In this document: positions 6,374-7,305 of the stretch, piece by piece
Layout: every line of letters begins with the position of its first letter
Numbering within the stretch: the first letter of the stretch is position 1
Source: Treponema sp.
Lineage (GTDB): Bacteria; Spirochaetota; Spirochaetia; Treponematales; Breznakiellaceae
Direction of reading: 5' to 3'
Assembly (NCBI GenBank): GCA_031288575.1
Contig: JAITRD010000177.1
Coordinates: forward strand, 1-7,305
DNA: 7,305 bases
Made by a program: the position numbers and the translations under genes
The notes under the pieces: generated by a model
What the model was told of the DNA's origin: nothing
What the model saw: the letters and a program-made list of their open reading frames with translations, nothing else
Database searches by the model: none

Positions 6374-7305
6374 TCTCCTCCCCCTCCGAATTTTGCCATG
6401 ACCGCCGGGTCTTTTTTTATATCCGATAGGGCATTTGCTATAAAGGCAAGGAAGGCCCCTAAAAAGGCCGCCCCAAGGGTTGTTATAATACAGATAAGCC
6501 CCCGGCTGGGGCCTGACTTTTGATCCGGTACCTCGGCCAGTTCCAGAACCTGGAATACCGGTTTTTCGCTGGCCATGGTTACCTTTAAAAGTTCATATTG
6601 TATTTTAAGCTGGGTATAGACCTGTCTCTGGGCTGTAAGTTCCAGGGTGATGCGGTTAAGTTCCAGGGTAACGGAAGGCAGATTCCCCGTGGCGTATCCC
6701 AAGCCAAGGGATTGTTCAAGCCGGCGTCCTTCCTCTTCCAGCTTTTGGATCTCCGCAAAGGTATTGGCGATATTCGTTTCCAAATTTTCTTTTTCTATTT
6801 TGTTTTTATCAATCCCCAGGTCATTAAAACGCCGCTCCAAATAGGCGGCGCTGAAATTAACCACCCTCTGGGCAAATTCCGGATCCCGGTCACTAAAACT
6901 GATGCTCAAAACACCGCTCCCATCGTCAATTTCTGCTATTAATAGTTTTTTTAACTTCTCCCGGCTTGCCGCCCGGGGAAACTTTTCTATTTTATACCGG
7001 GCAACAAGATCAAATTCATCGGTCAGGATGTCGAGCATGGTATTGGTAGTGGTAAGATAAACCGCCAACTGGCTGTAGGTCTGGCCCGCTGCACTGATCC
7101 CAATCAAACCGGCAAGGCTGCTGAGGCTGCCGGAATCATTCAGCATGGAAGAAAGCCCGCCCCCTCCCTGGGAGGACTGATCGTTAATCAACATAAGGGC
7201 ATGGGGTGTATACATATTGGGAAGCGGGGAAATTTCGGGGGGCAATTTTATTGAAATGACGGAAAAAGCTACCACGCCGACCATGGCAGTAACAACAAAG
7301 GTGAT
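6370..7305 (-). CDS. Wzz/GumC-type polysaccharide chain-length determinant, 5'-truncated by window edge
   Basis: This inner-membrane polysaccharide co-polymerase should control chain length and connect with the Wza-like channel encoded next. The open frame runs off the right edge: the seven codons beyond the first visible ATG (7284) encode ITFVVTA, which continues into MVGVVAFSVI as one hydrophobic helix. That ATG is therefore internal, and the real start lies past 7305. Numbering from it, a Wzz-like segment KLPPEISPLPNMYTP (13-27) follows the first membrane helix, then a Gly/Ser-rich stretch (31-58). A periplasmic helical region contains likely coiled coil (about 150-184 and 198-230). A Pro-containing EVPDQKSGPSR (241-251) leads into the second membrane helix (about 252-276). 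The protein ends only 28 residues after that helix, with no tyrosine-kinase domain and no Tyr-rich tail. A separate kinase gene could lie outside the window. Confidence 0.87.
   Translation of the reverse strand: MTFVVTAMVGVVAFSVISIKLPPEISPLPNMYTPHALMLINDQSSQGGGGLSSMLNDSGSLSSLAGLIGISAAGQTYSQLAVYLTTTNTMLDILTDEFDLVARYKIEKFPRAASREKLKKLLIAEIDDGSGVLSISFSDRDPEFAQRVVNFSAAYLERRFNDLGIDKNKIEKENLETNIANTFAEIQKLEEEGRRLEQSLGLGYATGNLPSVTLELNRITLELTAQRQVYTQLKIQYELLKVTMASEKPVFQVLELAEVPDQKSGPSRGLICIITTLGAAFLGAFLAFIANALSDIKKDPAVMAKFGGGGE
6374..6387 (-). promoter_or_regulatory. Purine-rich Shine-Dalgarno for the export gene, inside the upstream coding region
   Basis: The - strand reads GGAGGGGGAGGAGA directly before the ATG. 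The distal GGAGG is at an ordinary nine-base spacing. The same bases encode the Gly-Gly-Gly-Gly-Glu tail of the Wzz-like protein, so the two genes should be translationally coupled. Confidence 0.75.

Noticed and set aside
1..7305. Search for CRISPR arrays, insertion sequences, tRNA or rRNA genes and long direct repeats
   Set aside because: I saw no regularly spaced repeats, transposase-like frames, terminal inverted repeats or cloverleaf-like sequences. The frequent CCGG/CCCGGG words look like codon-composition bias, not a repeat element.

Overview
The window looks like part of a double-membraned bacterium, most likely a spirochaete of the Treponema group with a moderately high-GC genome (for example a termite-gut-type lineage). 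Two things support this. A CTP:2-aminoethylphosphonate cytidylyltransferase fused to a 2-AEP transaminase has, as I recall, been described from Treponema denticola, and an outer-membrane polysaccharide export protein is present. The species is an inference and cannot be fixed from this window.

Layout. At the left edge, on the + strand, is the C-terminal two-thirds of an orotate phosphoribosyltransferase (pyrE, 1-396). A 167-base convergent intergenic space (397-563) holds a strong stem-loop flanked by an A-tract and a short T-tract, which reads as a bidirectional terminator. Everything from 564 to the right edge is on the - strand and reads right to left as one tight transcription unit: a Wzz-type chain-length/co-polymerase protein cut by the window edge (6370-7305); a secreted Wza-like protein with a polysaccharide-export domain and SLBB repeats (4889-6373, overlapping the previous gene by ATGA); PEP mutase with an N-terminal nucleotidyltransferase-like domain (3550-4848); phosphonopyruvate decarboxylase (2434-3531); and the bifunctional PntC/AEP transaminase (564-2423). 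Spacers are -4, 40, 18 and 10 bases, each with a Shine-Dalgarno-like sequence and no convincing internal promoter.

How the genes work together. The last three genes form a complete route from PEP to an activated phosphonate: PEP to phosphonopyruvate (PepM), to phosphonoacetaldehyde (Ppd), to 2-aminoethylphosphonate (transaminase domain), to CMP-2-AEP (cytidylyltransferase domain). Co-transcription with Wzz- and Wza-like export proteins suggests that the phosphonate decorates an exported polysaccharide or surface glycan. No transferase that would move the phosphonate group onto a glycan lies in the window. The terminator closes the operon downstream, so such a gene should be upstream of the right edge or elsewhere.

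Most notable points: the linkage of phosphonate synthesis to polysaccharide export, the four-step pathway carried by three polypeptides, and the apparently degenerate active site of the nucleotidyltransferase-like domain fused to PepM. The individual families are known; nothing here proves a wholly new system.
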